From: SIG440 sp045646865
Lineage (GTDB): Bacteria > Bacillota > Clostridia > Monoglobales > Monoglobaceae
DNA length: 64,000 nt
Reading direction: 5' to 3'
Assembly (NCBI GenBank): GCA_045646865.1
Contig: JAZRLM010000007.1
Coordinates: 1 to 64,000 of the forward strand
Made by a program: the position numbers and the translations under genes. This document shows positions 62,015 to 64,000 of the stretch, piece after piece; the first letter of the stretch is position 1, and every line of letters starts with the position of its first letter. The notes beneath the pieces are model-generated. The model saw only the letters and a program-made list of their open reading frames with translations. It was not told the DNA's origin and made no database searches.

Positions 62015-63201
62015 GAAACATTTTGAATATAAATGATAACAAGTGTACAAGTTGCCAGGCGTGTGCGGCAGTGTGCCCTGTAGATGCCATTAAAATTGAC
62101 TTGAATGAAAATGGTTTTTATAGACCGATAGTAGATACACAAAAGTGTATCTCATGCGAAAGATGCAAAAAGGTTTGTTATAAATTTGATGATAATGTCC
62201 AGATGTCGGATAAGTGCAAAGCAGTATATGCCTGCAAGGGTGATGCCGATATATTAAAAAATGTTACATCAGGAGGATTTGCATATTTTCTTGCAAAAAA
62301 AGCAATTACTGAGGGATACAGAGTTGTTGGTGTAGCCTATGATATAGAACGGAATATTGCTGTAACTGAGATAGCAGACACCGAGATAGAGCAATTTAAA
62401 GGATCAAAATACATTCAGTCATATACTGCAGAAGCATTTAAGGAAATACTTAAAGATAGAAGAAATTCAAAATATATGGTATTTGGCTTGCCTTGTCATA
62501 TATATGCATTGCGAAAAGCTGTAAGTCTGAATAAAGCCGATGATAACTTTGTATTTGTTGATTTGTTCTGTCATGGATGTCCAAGTATGCTTTTGTGGAA
62601 TAAAACTGTCCAATGTGCAAAAGAAAAGTTAAATACAGATAAATTTGCAAAGATTGAATTTCGGAGCAAGAAAAAGGGCTGGCATGAGTTTTGTCTTAAT
62701 TTTGAAACTAAAGATAAGCGGTTTTTAATATCTGACAGTTTTGGGGCTTTTTATAGATTGTTTTTCAGCAATTTGATTTTAAATGATGCTTGTGAAGATT
62801 GTTTATTGAGAAGCACTTTGGCATACACGGATATAAGATTGGGCGACTTTTGGGGATGGCAGTATGACAAGGACATTATGGGAGTTTCTGCTGTAGCGGC
62901 TGTTTCAGAGACGGGCGAAGAATGGTTGAAAAAGTTGCCGGAGAATGTTTTTATTGCCAAGCACAGGATAGAAGATGTTATTAAAGGACAAACGTATGGC
63001 AAGAAATATTCTGTGGACAGGGAAAAGAGAATCGAAATTCTTGAGCTGCTGAAAAGTGAAACCGACATAGATAAAATTCAAAAAATCTATGAAAAAGAGT
63101 TGCCGTTAAAAGCAAAAATTATGACAATTATGAAGAGGATTATATCCTTTATGCCACAATCGTTTAGGGTTGTTATACGAAAAAGATTTCACCAAAGATA
63201 G
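62011..63201 (+). CDS. Iron-sulfur F420-hydrogenase-beta-like protein
   Basis: Start at 62011 overlaps the previous stop. 396 residues: an N-terminal 2[4Fe-4S] ferredoxin domain (CTSCQACAAVCP and CISCERCKKVC), then the F420H2 dehydrogenase/hydrogenase beta-subunit N and C domains (SGGFAYFLAKKAI, VFGLPCHIYALRKA, FCHGCPS, DIRLGDFWGW). Members in glycan loci are not F420 enzymes in the strict sense; they probably carry out a redox step on a sugar or partner, which is inference. The conserved Cys in LPCH and CHGCP could hold a further cluster. Confidence 0.88.
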   Translation: MRNILNINDNKCTSCQACAAVCPVDAIKIDLNENGFYRPIVDTQKCISCERCKKVCYKFDDNVQMSDKCKAVYACKGDADILKNVTSGGFAYFLAKKAITEGYRVVGVAYDIERNIAVTEIADTEIEQFKGSKYIQSYTAEAFKEILKDRRNSKYMVFGLPCHIYALRKAVSLNKADDNFVFVDLFCHGCPSMLLWNKTVQCAKEKLNTDKFAKIEFRSKKKGWHEFCLNFETKDKRFLISDSFGAFYRLFFSNLILNDACEDCLLRSTLAYTDIRLGDFWGWQYDKDIMGVSAVAAVSETGEEWLKKLPENVFIAKHRIEDVIKGQTYGKKYSVDREKRIEILELLKSETDIDKIQKIYEKELPLKAKIMTIMKRIISFMPQSFRVVIRKRFHQR

Positions 63202-63217
63202 CAAGGAGAATTTTAGA

Positions 63218-64000
63218 ATGACTGTTTTGCATATTGCCTCAATTGAAGAAAATCCTTTTAATGGTGTTTGTGTTGTTGTTCCGCAACATATTGTCGAGCA
63301 ACAGAAGCTTGCCGACATTGCGTTGGTTAATATTAAAAACGTGAAGATCGCGGGGGTTAAAAATCAGCTTGAATATAATGCGGACTTTGATGTCGACCGT
63401 CTTCCGGCACCGTTTTCAAATCCCGATATTGTTATTTTTCACGAGGTTTACCGAACGGAGTTTTTGAAAATTTCAAAAAAACTTACCAAGAAGGGTATTC
63501 CGTATATAATTCTTCCACATGGGTCGTTGACAAAAGAAGTTCAAAAGCAAAACAGACTAAAAAAAACAATAGGAAACATTTTGTTTTTTAATAAATTCAT
63601 TAAAAATGCAAATGCGATTCAGTGTTTGTCAGAGCATGAACGCGAAAGAATTAAATTTAAAGTAAAAACCTTTGTTAGCACAAGTGGAATATATATGCCC
63701 GAAAAAAGAAAAAGTGATTTCAGAGAAGAAGGTGTAAAGATAAATTACATTGGGAGACTTGAAATGTATACAAAAGGCCTGGATATTATGGCTGAAGCGG
63801 TTGCCATGAAAGCGGATTTTTTGCGGAAGAATAATTGCAAAATAAACATATATGGTCCGGACATATTGGGCAGAGGAAAGGCACTTCGGAACTTAATAGG
63901 CAAACTGAACATACAGGATGTTTTAATTTTAAACGATGCGATTTCTGGGGAAGAAAAAGAAAGAATTATTTTGGCAACAGACATATTTTTTCAAACCTCG
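63218..64000 (+). CDS. GT4-family glycosyltransferase (cut by window end)
   Basis: 261 codons are visible with no stop. AAGGAGA lies 8-9 bases before the ATG. The N-terminal GT-B domain is seen (MTVLHIASIEENPFNGVCVVVPQH, ILPHGSLTKEVQKQN, FFNKFIKNANAIQCLSEHER) and the start of the second domain (INYIGRLEMYTKGLDIMAEA). The PHGSL and KGLDI motifs place it with retaining GT4 enzymes that act on capsule or exopolysaccharide. Confidence 0.88.
   Translation, partial: MTVLHIASIEENPFNGVCVVVPQHIVEQQKLADIALVNIKNVKIAGVKNQLEYNADFDVDRLPAPFSNPDIVIFHEVYRTEFLKISKKLTKKGIPYIILPHGSLTKEVQKQNRLKKTIGNILFFNKFIKNANAIQCLSEHERERIKFKVKTFVSTSGIYMPEKRKSDFREEGVKINYIGRLEMYTKGLDIMAEAVAMKADFLRKNNCKINIYGPDILGRGKALRNLIGKLNIQDVLILNDAISGEEKERIILATDIFFQTS

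Overview
The window looks like a near-origin chromosomal segment of a low-GC, anaerobic Gram-positive bacterium of the class Clostridia, probably an uncultured gut-type lineage. The evidence is PolC-type DNA polymerase III, RemB, IreB, AbrB-type and ParABS proteins, sigma-A promoters (TTGACA-17-TATAAT type) and good Shine-Dalgarno sites. A biotin- and sodium-dependent decarboxylase, a 2[4Fe-4S] ferredoxin and the non-mevalonate enzyme IspG also fit an anaerobe. I cannot name a species from sequence alone.

Layout. 0-4.1 kb: two secreted proteins on the minus strand, one cut by the window edge and one ending in a Hint (intein/hedgehog-type) domain. 4.3-7 kb: an XRE regulator with its operator, an M20 peptidase, an unusual ladder-like inverted-repeat element, and ssrA (tmRNA) with smpB. 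7-14.9 kb: a minus-strand surface-glycan operon with a Wzt/TagH-like ATPase, two double-GT2 glycosyltransferases and an orphan sensor histidine kinase. 14.9-20.8 kb: dnaN-recF-remB-gyrB-thyA-folA on the minus strand. 20.8-21.2 kb: an AT-rich gap with one perfect and several near DnaA boxes, from which genes diverge; this is the best candidate for oriC, but no dnaA is next to it. 21.2-38 kb: mostly plus-strand housekeeping genes: ferredoxin, rsmG, a PfkB-family sugar-phosphate kinase, phosphoglucomutase (minus), rpiB, ispG, polC, tex, a MATE transporter, two perfect parS sites, parA/parB, a lipoprotein and serS.

38-51.7 kb: pyridoxal kinase and a pseudouridine synthase (minus), a DUF4830-like membrane protein, metY, an XRE regulator with a small RHH-like protein and comF, gyrA with a structured leader, an MsmX/UgpC-like transporter ATPase, ybaK, and a four-gene oxaloacetate decarboxylase sodium pump (gamma, biotin carrier, beta, alpha). 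51.7-55.1 kb: tRNA-Met, tRNA-Glu, a tandem-AbrB regulator with a Spo0A-box cluster, ireB and an LtaS-like enzyme. 55.3-59.3 kb: class II aldolase, a secreted protein carrying a motif otherwise typical of the sodium-pump beta subunit and preceded by a highly folded leader RNA, dtd and sfsA. 59.4-64 kb: a capsule or exopolysaccharide operon behind a perfect consensus promoter: sugar-phosphate transferase, GT2, polysaccharide pyruvyl transferase, an iron-sulfur F420-hydrogenase-beta-like protein and a GT4 cut by the window end.

The items most worth following up are the ladder of mini-hairpins at 5893-6052, the recurrence of SIGIIGGADGPT in both the beta subunit of the sodium pump and an unrelated secreted protein with a folded leader, the Hint-domain protein, the origin-like region without dnaA, and the Spo0A-box cluster upstream of a double AbrB regulator.
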